A model generated the notes under the pieces. The model was not told the origin of the DNA, made no database searches, and saw only the letters and a list, made by a program, of their open reading frames with translations. A stretch of DNA of 64,000 nucleotides from assembly GCA_963718995.1 (NCBI GenBank), contig CAVRAP010000020.1, positions 566,664 to 630,663 on the forward strand. The letters are read 5' to 3'. The first letter of the stretch is position 1, and each line of letters starts with the position of its first letter. This DNA is from UBA4744 sp963718995. GTDB taxonomy: Bacteria > Actinomycetota > Acidimicrobiia > Spongiisociales > UBA4744. Shown in pieces: positions 56,320-64,000 of the stretch. The position numbers and the translations under genes are program-made.

Positions 56320-56466
56320 CTCGTAACTACTGCTCGACAAACGGAGCCTGAACGCCGGCCAAACGGACTTCGGCAAGGTCACGTTCAGACCGATTCCAGG
56401 CCTCATCAAACCGCCGGTTGCAGACTGCACCTGAGGCCCAGGCAGCATGTGACGAAAGGAGCCGGC

Positions 56467-56655
56467 ATGTTGAGCAATCTCCGCGCCGCCCAGGCGCTCT
56501 CCAGCGAGCACGTGGCGACCGCTCTCAGAAGACATCCCCCGCTTCGCTACGGAGACCTGGTTCCCGACTGGGTCACCAGCCCCGTCGTCCGTCTCAGCAC
56601 CAGGCGAACGTCGGTAGGCACCCACAAACGGCATCGGACCCGCCGGGCCGCCTGA
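56467..56655 (+). CDS. Small hypothetical basic protein
   Basis: 62 residues; ATG preceded by AAAGGAG with good spacing. MLSNLRAAQALSSEHVATAL leads to a very basic tail (RRTSVGTHKRHRTRRAA). The strong ribosome site is the main support. No family is recognised; it follows the cytochrome gene by about 150 bases. Confidence 0.45.
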   Translation: MLSNLRAAQALSSEHVATALRRHPPLRYGDLVPDWVTSPVVRLSTRRTSVGTHKRHRTRRAA

Positions 56656-56816
56656 GGATCAACCTACGGCTTGCGCCTAGGGTCACGCCCCGTGGCCCTC
56701 CAGGTACGTGCCGATCGCCCGGGACCAGTCCCGCATCATCTCGTCGAAATGCGCCGGGGGTCCGCGCGAGATGGGCCCGGACCTGCGCCCGGACCCATCC
56801 TCATGCTCGATCGGGA

Positions 56817-57302
56817 TCAGTTGCCTTTGCTGGCTTCCGTCTCGACCCGCCATTCGGTGACGATCTTGCCGTCGTCGGCTACCAGCGACACCAGCGCCGC
56901 ATCGGGGTTCTGCTTCACGGCCTTCTTGATCTCCTTGGCGATGGCCTTGTTGAACGCATCCCGGATACCCTCGGGAACGGTCCACCCGTTGTAGAACGCC
57001 TCGGTGATGTCCACCACCAGCGTTCCGTCGTCGGCGGCCAGCTCCACCCGCAGGTTGGCCACGTAGTCGCCGTTCTCGTCGACGCCCTCGGTGTCGATCA
57101 ACATAACGCCGTCCTCGATCACGACCTCGACGGAATTGTTCTTCGGATCCCGTTCGAACTCGGCGGCCAGCGACTCGGCCGTTATCTCGCCATCGATCTG
57201 CAGCGACCCGTCGTCGTTGCGCTCGACATCGATGCTGCACGCACTCGCCAGCAACGCCAGTGCGGTCAGGACCGCCACCATCAGTACCTTCGTGGAACGC
57301 AT
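56817..57302 (-). CDS. Predicted lipoprotein of unknown function
   Basis: 161 residues; ATG with GGAGGTGAACC upstream. Lipobox ALLASACSID. The mature part is acidic, with paired strands (DGVMLIDTEGVDENGDYVAN, LRVELAADDGTLVVDITEAF) and an amphipathic Lys-rich helix (FNKAIAKEIKKAVKQNPDAA). No family is recognised. It is transcribed divergently from the sensor kinase at 57468, which may regulate it. Confidence 0.78.
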   Translation of the reverse strand: MRSTKVLMVAVLTALALLASACSIDVERNDDGSLQIDGEITAESLAAEFERDPKNNSVEVVIEDGVMLIDTEGVDENGDYVANLRVELAADDGTLVVDITEAFYNGWTVPEGIRDAFNKAIAKEIKKAVKQNPDAALVSLVADDGKIVTEWRVETEASKGN

Positions 57303-57412
57303 TGGTTCACCTCCATGACTTGCTTCTGCTTCCACCCTCATGTGACAGGATCCGGTCGCGGCCGACCAGTGGTTGGGGTCAGGTCGGCGCCTGCAGCGTG
57401 CACATAGCGACA

Positions 57413-57424
57413 TGACAGATGTCA
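57413..57424. promoter_or_regulatory. Inverted repeat, candidate operator
   Basis: TGACA-GA-TGTCA lies between the divergent lipoprotein and sensor kinase genes, 44 bases before the kinase ATG and just upstream of where a -35 box would be. A dimeric NarL-type regulator could bind it, but binding is not shown by the sequence. Confidence 0.35.
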
Positions 57425-57455
57425 CAAAGCGCTCGTGGCCGGACGGATCAGCCCC

Positions 57456-57461
57456 GATAAT
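57456..57461 (+). promoter_or_regulatory. Candidate -10 box of the sensor kinase gene
   Basis: GATAAT ends six bases before the kinase ATG and no Shine-Dalgarno sequence intervenes, which suggests a leaderless transcript. No good -35 element was identified. Confidence 0.4.
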
Positions 57462-57467
57462 GTCCCC

Positions 57468-58685
57468 ATGAAACGTGCGGAGATCGAACCGGGTCTACTG
57501 GCTCTGTTTCGCTGGTTCGTGGCGATCCGCCTGTTGCTGCTGCTGTTCCTGCGGGCAGGCGGCCAGGAACGGGCCGAGGGAGAACTGCTGTTCGTGCCGG
57601 GGCCGGGAATCTTCATCCTCGGGCTGCTGCTGGCCTACCTGCTCATCCCAGCGCTGCAGGAGCGGCTCGGCCGCTGGTACCTGCCGGTGGCGCTGTGGGT
57701 GACCGCCATCGGACCGGTCGTCGAGAATGGCATCACCGTGCGGGCCCGGCTGGCCGAGGGCGCCACCGCCAACGCAGCCATCGCCGACTACTGGCTGCTC
57801 TTCTTCTATCTCTTCGTCCCGCTGATCATGGTCGCCTGGCAATACCGGTTCCGCTGGGTGCTGCTCTTCGCCGTCGGGACGTTTTTCCTGGATGCCGCCT
57901 TGACGATGAGCCAGCTCGAGTCCATCGGGGCCGACCTGACCCTGCTCGGCGCACTGATGCTGGGCCGGGCGGCGCTGCTCGCTTTCGCCGGTCTGATCAT
58001 CGTCAAGCTGGTCGCCGCTCTCCGGGTCCAACGCGTTGCCCTGGCTGAGAGCGCCATCACCCGCGAACGCCTGGCAATGAGCGAGGAGCGGCGGCGCCTG
58101 GCCCGCGAGCTCCATGACACCCTCGCCCACACCCTCAGTGCCGTGGCGGTGCAGCTGGAAGGGGTCGACAGCCTCTGGGATGAGGACCCCACCAGGGCCC
58201 GCAGCATGCTCAACCGGTCTCTCGAGTCGGCCCGCTCCGGCCTGACCGAGGCCCGGCGATCGATCGATGCTCTCCGCTCCTCCCCGATCGAGGAGCAAGG
58301 ATTGGCGACAGCCCTGGCCGACCTGTGCCGTTCGGTTTCGGAGACCTCCCCGGTGACCGCCACCCTCGCCATCGACGGCGTCGACGGGCTGAGTCCCGAT
58401 GTCGAACATACCGCCTATCGGATCGCCCGGGAGGCGCTGACCAACGTCGTCCGCCACGCCGGGGCAACCACCGCCACCGTCCGGCTCAGCCAAAACGGCG
58501 ATCGGGTCCATCTGACTGTTGAAGACGACGGAACCGGCTTCGACCCCGACGGAGAGATCGACGGGGATCGCCACGGCCTGCGGGGCATGGTCGAGCGGGC
58601 CGAACTGATCGGCGGACACTTCGACATCCGCCGGTCCGAAGCAGGCGGCACCGTCGTGGAGCTCACCGTGGAGAAGGCATCATGA
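57468..58685 (+). CDS. NarL-family sensor histidine kinase
   Basis: 405 residues. Five to six transmembrane helices occupy residues ~10-185. A HisKA_3 dimerisation box follows with the phospho-His in RRRLARELHDTLAHTLSAV (H216), and an HATPase domain with REALTNVVRHAG, VEDDGTGFDP and HGLRGMVERAEL. It signals to the response regulator immediately downstream (four-base ATGA overlap). The sensed signal is unknown; the membrane region has no large external domain. Confidence 0.93.
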   Translation: MKRAEIEPGLLALFRWFVAIRLLLLLFLRAGGQERAEGELLFVPGPGIFILGLLLAYLLIPALQERLGRWYLPVALWVTAIGPVVENGITVRARLAEGATANAAIADYWLLFFYLFVPLIMVAWQYRFRWVLLFAVGTFFLDAALTMSQLESIGADLTLLGALMLGRAALLAFAGLIIVKLVAALRVQRVALAESAITRERLAMSEERRRLARELHDTLAHTLSAVAVQLEGVDSLWDEDPTRARSMLNRSLESARSGLTEARRSIDALRSSPIEEQGLATALADLCRSVSETSPVTATLAIDGVDGLSPDVEHTAYRIAREALTNVVRHAGATTATVRLSQNGDRVHLTVEDDGTGFDPDGEIDGDRHGLRGMVERAELIGGHFDIRRSEAGGTVVELTVEKAS

Positions 58686-59329
58686 ACATCCGGGTATTGA
58701 TCTGCGACGACCAGGACCTGGTCCGGGATGGTCTGCAGGCCATCCTCTCCGTCGCTCCGGGTATCGAGGTGGTCGGTGAGGCTTCCAACGGGGATCAAGC
58801 CCTGGTGATGGTCGAGGCCCACTCCCCCGATGTGGTGTTGATGGACCTCAAGATGCCGGGCACCAACGGGATCACCGCCACCCGCACCATCACCAACCGG
58901 TTCGCCGGCGTGAAGGTGCTGATCCTGACCACCTACGACGCTCCGGAATGGGTAGACGATGCGATCAAGGCGGGAGCGGCCGGGTATCTGCTGAAGGACG
59001 CCCCCCGCCATCGGCTCATCGAAGCGATTAAGGGGACGGCCGGGGGACGCACCCACGTCGATCCCGGGGTGGCGGGCCAGCTGTTCGACCGGGTGTCCAC
59101 CTCGCCCCGCCCGCAGCCCGACACCAGCGTCACCGCCGGTTTAACCGAACGGGAGCTCGAGGTGCTGAAAGCGCTGGGGCGCGGTCTCACCAATGCCGAG
59201 ATCGCCGCCCGTCTCTTCCTCTCCGAAGGTACGGTCCGCAACTACGTGAGCGCCGTACTCACCAAACTCGAAGTGGCCGACCGCACCCAGGCGGCCGTGC
59301 TGGCGGTGCGCCACGGCATCGTCGATTAG
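58682..59329 (+). CDS. NarL/FixJ-type response regulator
   Basis: 215 residues. Receiver with LICDDQDLVRDG acidic pair, phospho-acceptor D55 in VVLMDLKMPG and the LLKDAP lysine. The C-terminal LuxR helix-turn-helix is LTERELEVLKALGRGLTNAE with LFLSEGTVRNYVSAVLTKLE. It forms a two-component pair with the kinase upstream. The divergent lipoprotein and the operon itself are the nearest candidate targets. Confidence 0.95.
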   Translation: MNIRVLICDDQDLVRDGLQAILSVAPGIEVVGEASNGDQALVMVEAHSPDVVLMDLKMPGTNGITATRTITNRFAGVKVLILTTYDAPEWVDDAIKAGAAGYLLKDAPRHRLIEAIKGTAGGRTHVDPGVAGQLFDRVSTSPRPQPDTSVTAGLTERELEVLKALGRGLTNAEIAARLFLSEGTVRNYVSAVLTKLEVADRTQAAVLAVRHGIVD

Positions 59330-59356
59330 GGACGGGCGAGGCGGTATTTGCCCCGC

Positions 59357-59722
59357 CTAGGCAGGTTTGTCCATGAGTAGGAAGTCTGCGGCCTTGGTGA
59401 AGTCGGCGGGCGGATCGGACATCAACTGCTCGAGCGCTTCCGCTTGGCCCACCAGCCGCGGCGAGCCGAGCTCGCGGTCCTCACCGCCGATCCGGAGGGA
59501 GGCCGTCCCGGCCGCCAGAATGTTGCGAATCCAGTCCGAGTTCGGCCCGTATCTAGCCACCAGCACATAGCCGGTCTTGGTCGGGAACGCGTCCAATGGT
59601 GTCTGGTAGATTTTGGCCGAGGCCCGACCGACATGGGTGACCACCGGATAGGACCCCCGCCGGATCTGTCCCGGGTTGAACACACGCTTGTTGATCCTGG
59701 CCAGCCATCTCGGATACGGCAT
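59357..59722 (-). CDS. Deazaflavin (F420)-dependent nitroreductase family protein
   Basis: 121 residues; ATG with GGAGGTAG upstream. YPVVTHVGRASAKIYQTPLD, GYVLVARYGPNSDWIRNILA and GTASLRIGGEDREL are DDN-family blocks. It is a short member and the fifth of this family in the window. Confidence 0.82.
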   Translation of the reverse strand: MPYPRWLARINKRVFNPGQIRRGSYPVVTHVGRASAKIYQTPLDAFPTKTGYVLVARYGPNSDWIRNILAAGTASLRIGGEDRELGSPRLVGQAEALEQLMSDPPADFTKAADFLLMDKPA

Positions 59723-59861
59723 GAACTACCTCCGCCCTTCCGTTCCCACCCTACGGTTCTCCGACGACGTTGCAAACTGGTTGTCTAGCCGGCTCAGCAG
59801 GGGACGTCGAGCATCCGATGACATCGCGGATTGCGGGTTGAGCGATCGGGACGAGGTCCGC

Positions 59862-60546
59862 TCAGTCCACTTCCTCGACCGGGTGGCTTTCGGCGGGCGT
59901 CGGCTTCGAGGTTGGCTCGTTCGATCCGCCGGCCACCTTCCAGATGATGGCGGCCGCCCCGGCGGAGATCAGCGACGCCGCCAACAACGCCAGAACCGTT
60001 GACCACGCACCCTCCGGAAAGACCTCGGTCAGGTAGTGCAGTCCGACCGTCGCCAGGAGTATCACCCCGATGGAAATCATCATGGCTGCTCCCGTGACCG
60101 AGGAACTCGGTGGCGCAAAAGCCTCTTCGAGTTTGCCGGCAAGCGCCTCCATCCGTTGCTTCATGATCAGGTCGGCGAGCGGGGCAAGCACCTGGGGGAC
60201 TTGCTCGATCTCAACCTCGGAAGCGAGATCGATACGAGTGCCTCCTTCCACCGTCGAGAAGGTGATCCGGGTTCGCTCGATCGCACCGTTCTCGAAGCGG
60301 TTGGCGTAGGAGAAATCCGTGGGCGGATCCGATCTGGTTACTTCAGACTGGTGTTCGACCTTCTGACCCCAGATCCTGGACTTCGAAAGGAAAACGGCGC
60401 CTACCCCGTCCGGGCTACTCTGGGTCTCTGACCGATGTGCTCATCAGCCCCCAGCGCGGGCTGTTTCCGAGATTGGCAATGAACTCGAAAACATCCGCAA
60501 TCGGGCGCTCGACGACGGGCCCCTCGAGTTCCACCGACGTTCTCAT
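59862..60546 (-). CDS. SRPBCC family protein with C-terminal membrane anchor, frameshifted
   Basis: From ATG 60546 (MRTSVELEGPVVERPIADVF, GNSPRWGLMSTSVRDPE) the frame meets TAG near 60413. The SRPBCC core then continues one frame away: SPDGVGAVFLSKSRIWGQKV, FENGAIERTRITFSTVEGGT, DLIMKQRMEALAGKLEEAF. Two C-terminal helices follow (MMISIGVILLATVGLHYLTE, AWSTVLALLAASLISAGAAA). Removing one base near 60412-60422 restores 227 residues. SRPBCC proteins bind lipophilic ligands; a membrane anchor is less usual. Confidence 0.72.
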
Positions 60547-60624
60547 CGCCCTCACTCCCGGAACGGCCACGCTTGGGCCGTTGGTATCGACGATACGCCA
60601 CCCGACCCGGGTCCGTTGGCGACC

Positions 60625-61581
60625 TCAGCGGCGCATGGCCTCGACTGCTCCGGCGACTCCACCCTTGAGTTCCAGCTTCCCGGCGACCTCGTTGAGCCGG
60701 GCGATGTCATCCTCGCTCAGGGCGAGATCGGCAGCCTCGGCGTTCTGGGTGACGTGGGCGGCACTGCTGGCTCCGGGAATCGCCACGGTGTGCGGGTGCG
60801 ATAGCACCCAGGCCAGGGACACCTGCGCCGGGGAGGCACCATGGGTCGAACCGATCTCCCGCAGTGTTTCGATCAGCGGAGTCGCTCGGGCCAGGTTGGC
60901 CGGAGAGGCAAGCGGGTTGAGCGGGTTCCGGCGCCGGAATCCCTCGACCGGGTTGGCGGCGTCGTATTTCCCCGAGAGCAGCCCTTGCGCGAGCGGGCTG
61001 TAGGCGATCACGATCCGGTCGTTGGCAGCCGCGAACGGGACGAGAGTCCGAAGCGGTTTCTGCCGGACGAGATTGAAGAGGACCTGGTTGGAGAGAATCG
61101 GTGACCCTAAAGCCTGTTCGGCGCGCTTCCATTGACGAAGGTTGTAGTTGCTGACACCAATGTGGCGGGCGAGGCCGGCTTCCTGCACCCGGCGGATGCC
61201 TTCCATCCCGAAGCGGACCGGGAACGCCGGGTTGGGCCAGTGCATCTGGTACAGGTCGATCTGCTCAATGCCCAGCCGCTCTTTGCTTGCCCGGGCGCTG
61301 CGCTCGACCCGGCCCGGGAGGGGAACGACCGGGAGGAATTTGGTGGCAATAAAGGCGCTGCGCCCGTCGAGCGCCCGGCCGAGGATCTCCTCCGAGCGCC
61401 CGGACGCATAGGCCTCGGCGGTGTCAAAGAAGTTGATGCCCACCTCGAGCGCCCGATCAACGATGGCGTGCGCTTCGCGATCCGCGTAATCCTCGCCGTA
61501 ACCCCACTCCCGGGAGCCGAACTGCCAGGTACCAAGACCAATCTTCGAGATCGTTTCGCCGGAGGCTTTGAGATATTGCAT
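60625..61581 (-). CDS. Aldo/keto reductase
   Basis: 318 residues from the ATG at 61581. TIM-barrel AKR: SKIGLGTWQFGSREWGYGED, catalytic Asp/Tyr in GINFFDTAEAYASGRSEEIL, Lys in FIATKFLPVVPLPGR, His in LYQMHWPNPAFPV, and GVSNYNLRQW. The NADPH-binding end reads HTVAIPGASSAAHVTQNAEA. Physiological substrate unknown. Confidence 0.93.
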   Translation of the reverse strand: MQYLKASGETISKIGLGTWQFGSREWGYGEDYADREAHAIVDRALEVGINFFDTAEAYASGRSEEILGRALDGRSAFIATKFLPVVPLPGRVERSARASKERLGIEQIDLYQMHWPNPAFPVRFGMEGIRRVQEAGLARHIGVSNYNLRQWKRAEQALGSPILSNQVLFNLVRQKPLRTLVPFAAANDRIVIAYSPLAQGLLSGKYDAANPVEGFRRRNPLNPLASPANLARATPLIETLREIGSTHGASPAQVSLAWVLSHPHTVAIPGASSAAHVTQNAEAADLALSEDDIARLNEVAGKLELKGGVAGAVEAMRR

Positions 61582-61773
61582 CGGGCCATTGTGGTCCAAT
61601 CGGGCACCTAGGTAGCCGCCGGATTCGGCACCCGGAGTTCGCCGGATGCTCCACGAACCAATGCGGACCCCCGCCGACCGGGTTAGATAACACCGGGGGA
61701 CCGATACTCTATGCATGCCCCGTAGGGAAAGACCCGAGCGGGGTTTCCTGATGACTGGAATGGAGATTCAAGA

Positions 61774-61854
61774 GTGAAGTCCTATTTGCCCCTCATCTTG
61801 TTCGTAAGCGGGACGATCGTGGTGCTCGCCACTCTCCTCGTCCTGGCGTTGTAG
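61774..61854 (+). CDS. 26-residue single-helix membrane peptide
   Basis: A GTG preceded by GGAGA encodes MKSYLPLILFVSGTIVVLAT and then LLVLAL and a stop: one complete hydrophobic helix with a short basic start. Its composition is clearly membrane-like rather than random. Function unknown; it converges with the ornithine aminotransferase gene. Confidence 0.45.
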   Translation: MKSYLPLILFVSGTIVVLATLLVLAL

Positions 61855-61901
61855 CCGCACCTCACGTCGCTCTTCTGGTCGATCAGGTCGCTCCCGGCGC
61901 G

Positions 61902-63102
61902 CTAAGCCAGCACGGCTTCGATCTGTTCGACGGCCCAGTCGATCTCGTCTTTCGTGATCACCAGCGGAGGCGAGATCCGGATCGTGTACCCGTGCGTGTC
62001 CTTGGCGAGGATCCCTCGATCCTTGAGGGCCAGCACCACTCGGGCGGGCCTCACCGGCTTCCTTGTGCAACTCGACGGCCAGCATCAGGCCCCGTCCGCG
62101 CACCTCTTTGATCTTGTCGGACTCGAGCGCCCCGAGCTGCTCGAGGAAGTAGGCACCGAGCCGGGCGGAGTTCCCGATCATGTCCTCGTCGACCAGCACC
62201 TGCAGAGCGGTCCGGGCGACGGCGGCCGCCAGCGGATTGCCCCCGAAGGTGCTGCCGTGTTCCCCGGGCTTGAGCACCCCGAGCACATCGGCATTGGAGA
62301 GAACGGCCGAGACGGGATAGAAACCGCCGGAGAGGGCTTTGCCGACCAGCGTGACGTCGGCTTCGATACCTTCGTGCTCTTCGGCGAGGAGCCGGCCGGT
62401 TCGACCGAGACCCGTCTGGATCTCGTCGAGGATCAGCGTCACCCCCCGCTGGGTGCAGAGATCCCGGACCTTGGAGAAGTAGCCGGCAGGCGGAATGATG
62501 ACTCCCGCCTCCCCCTGGATGGGCTCGACCAGGAAGGCCGCCGTCTTCGGGGTGATGGCTGCTTCCAGTGCGTCGAAGTCACCGAACGGCACCACCGTGA
62601 ACCCGGGAGTGAACGGCCCGAAGTGGGCCCGGGCCGTCGGGTCGGTGCTGAAACTCACGATCGAAATCGTCCGCCCGTGGAAGTTGTCGGCACACACGAT
62701 GATCTCGGCTTCGCCGTCGAGGATCCCGCGTTGTTCGTACCCCCACTTGCGAGCCGCCTTGATCGCCGATTCGACGGCCTCGGCCCCGCTGTTCATGGGA
62801 AGGATCTTGGTTGATCCGGTCAGCTCGGCCAGCTCTTCGTAGAGGAGAGGAAGCTGGTCGTTGCGGAAGGCGCGTGATGTCAGGGTCAGCTTCTTGGCCT
62901 GATCGATCATGGTCTGCAGGATCCGGGGGTGGCAGTGGCCTTGATTGACGGCCGAGTAGGCGGACAGGCAGTCGAGGTACTTGTTGCCTTCGACGTCCCA
63001 CAGCCACACCCCTTCGCCCCGGGTCAAGACGACGTCGAGTGGCTGGTAGTTGTGCGCTCCCAGGCGCTGCTCACTGGCGATGAAGTCGATTGAAGATGTC
63101 AT
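61902..63102 (-). CDS. rocD: Ornithine aminotransferase, frameshifted near the C-terminus
   Basis: ATG with AGGAG upstream. Class III PLP aminotransferase of the RocD type: HNYQPLDVVLTRGEGVWLWD, LPMNSGAEAVESAIKAARKW, FLVEPIQGEAGVIIPPAGYF, LDEIQTGLGRTG and the Schiff-base lysine in GKALSGGFYPVSAVL. Near 62038-62050 (CGCCCGAG, minus strand) the frame shifts; one C fewer restores RVVLALKDRGILAKDTHGYT, IRISPPLVITKDEIDWAVEQ and a stop at 61902, 399 residues in all. It converts ornithine and 2-oxoglutarate to glutamate semialdehyde and glutamate. The helix-turn-helix gene lies 40 bases upstream. Confidence 0.88.
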
Positions 63103-63142
63103 TCTGCTCCTGTGCCTCAGACGCGGGTGACTCGGTCGGTCG

Positions 63143-63436
63143 CTACTTCTTCTTCAGGACTCGTAGCAAAGCCCCAACGGCAAGATGGTCTTCGAGAGGA
63201 TGCCGCAGGTTCAACTCAGGGTTCACCTCGTAGTGATTCCGCCGACCGACTCGATGGTGGGTTACGTAACCGGCCTCCTCGAGTTCGGCCACGATGCGCT
63301 GCACCGCCCGTTCGGTGATTCCCACCTTTTCGGCTATCTCCCGTAGCCGGATATCGGGATTCTCGGCGACGCACAACAACACGTGGGCGTGGTTGGTGAG
63401 AAAGGTCCAGCCGGAAGTATCCATCTTTCTCATCAT
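63143..63436 (-). CDS. Winged-helix (MarR/ArsR-like) transcriptional regulator
   Basis: 97 residues; ATG with GGAGG upstream, overlapping the stop of the UspA gene by four bases. NHAHVLLCVAENPDIRLREI, AEKVGITERAVQRIVAELEE and AGYVTHHRVGRRNHYEV make a clear winged helix. Its place between UspA and ornithine aminotransferase suggests it controls this operon; that is an inference. Confidence 0.85.
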   Translation of the reverse strand: MMRKMDTSGWTFLTNHAHVLLCVAENPDIRLREIAEKVGITERAVQRIVAELEEAGYVTHHRVGRRNHYEVNPELNLRHPLEDHLAVGALLRVLKKK

Positions 63437-64000
63437 ACGTCCTCCAAGACAGGAATCAGTTTGCAGGTGAGCATCACGGCAGCGACACCGGGAGTCGTGA
63501 ACCCGTTCGGTTTGACGGCCAGCACGCTGGTGTCGAGCGAGCCGAGGACCTTCTCCGCGGTGTTGCCGATCAGCATTCCGGCAACGCCACTGCGCGCCAG
63601 CGTGCCCATGACCACTACGTCGGGATTGATGGCGGTTGCCAGCTCGGTGATCACTGGAAATGGATCACCCTTGGAAAGGTGTATCGACACATCTTCAGCG
63701 GGTATTCCGGTGTCGGCCAAGAGCTTCTCGACTGCCGTGCGCGCCGTGACCCATGCATCTTCCACCAGTTGGTCGACCTCGCCGACCGGCAAGCTAACCC
63801 GCCCGTTGCGTAGCAGCGTTTCACCGCGCAGGCCCCAGGCGTGAACCAGATGGAATCTGCCCCCCTGCAGTGCGGCCAGCGACGATCCCAACTCGATGAT
63901 CTTGCGATCCAACTGGGAGGGCTCGGCCTCCTCAAACGGGCCGACCGCCGCCAGCACATCTCCGGTTCTGGTATCCGCCGACCGGTACACCCACACGGGG
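63433..64000 (-). CDS. Universal stress protein, cut by the window edge
   Basis: At least 189 residues are seen and the frame stays open to the end of the window, so the N-terminus is missing. The visible domain has DVVVMGTLARSGVAGMLIGN and AEKVLGSLDTSVLAVKPNGF, the UspA nucleotide-binding signature (G-x2-G-x9-G-S type). The preceding YRSADTRTGDVLAAVGPFEE looks like the start of a second Usp domain, so the full protein is probably a tandem UspE-like type. Confidence 0.85.
   Translation of the reverse strand, partial: PVWVYRSADTRTGDVLAAVGPFEEAEPSQLDRKIIELGSSLAALQGGRFHLVHAWGLRGETLLRNGRVSLPVGEVDQLVEDAWVTARTAVEKLLADTGIPAEDVSIHLSKGDPFPVITELATAINPDVVVMGTLARSGVAGMLIGNTAEKVLGSLDTSVLAVKPNGFTTPGVAAVMLTCKLIPVLEDV

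Noticed and set aside
49500..62050. Programmed +1 frameshifting as the cause of the split genes
   Set aside because: The sites lack a shared slippery sequence or stop-codon context, and they occur in unrelated families not known for recoding.

Overview
The window is high-GC bacterial DNA (roughly two-thirds G+C by eye) with features typical of Actinobacteriota. These are BTAD (AfsR/SARP-like) regulators, many class III nucleotide cyclases, several F420/deazaflavin-type nitroreductase paralogues, threonine-rich lipoprotein linkers, frequent GTG/TTG starts and apparently leaderless genes. The style resembles Acidimicrobiia, but no rRNA, ribosomal protein or other marker gene is present, so this placement is an inference. 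I saw no tRNA, rRNA, CRISPR array, transposase or integrase.

Layout. 0-7.3 kb: a DUF2804 protein cut by the window edge, then a signalling block of a zinc-ribbon/cyclase/AAA/TPR protein, a BTAD-cyclase-protein kinase fusion and an unusual NarL-like regulator. 7.5-11.1 kb: a divergent run of unrecognised genes, including two tandem paralogues, a coiled-coil protein and a membrane-anchored acidic protein; this is the best candidate for an undescribed system. 11-20 kb: DUF971, HypA, a HAD-type 5'-nucleotidase, an MFS/cyclic-nucleotide-binding fusion, two deazaflavin nitroreductases and four lipoproteins. 20-24 kb: a cyclase/beta-propeller gene interrupted by 920 bp of foreign-looking 333-bp repeats, and a propeller gene with an internal deletion. 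24-35 kb: PLP aminotransferase, siderophore-interacting protein, membrane proteins, a proton antiporter, an EamA exporter and a hydrolase-like/cyclase fusion. 36-39 kb: a three-gene DNA methyltransferase operon resembling restriction-modification. 40-46 kb: HAMP-cyclase, ScyD/ScyE-like propeller, LLM oxidoreductase and ASCH protein. 46.7-50.1 kb: a HmuTUV-type haem ABC importer. 50-53 kb: a DGPF/YCII protein with an ECF42-type sigma factor, and redox enzymes. 55-56.3 kb: a membrane-anchored cytochrome with 18 haem motifs built on a perfect 90-bp tandem repeat. 57-59.3 kb: a NarL-type two-component system. 59-64 kb: SRPBCC protein, aldo/keto reductase and a UspA - winged helix - ornithine aminotransferase operon.

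Themes. Five proteins carry class III cyclase domains and one transporter carries a cyclic-nucleotide-binding domain, so cAMP-like signalling is prominent. At least nine otherwise intact genes contain one frameshift each, and all nine are explained by a net gain of one base. That uniform direction suggests insertion errors in the assembly rather than real decay. The 920-bp insertion near 22 kb and the deletion near 23.7 kb should be read with the same caution.
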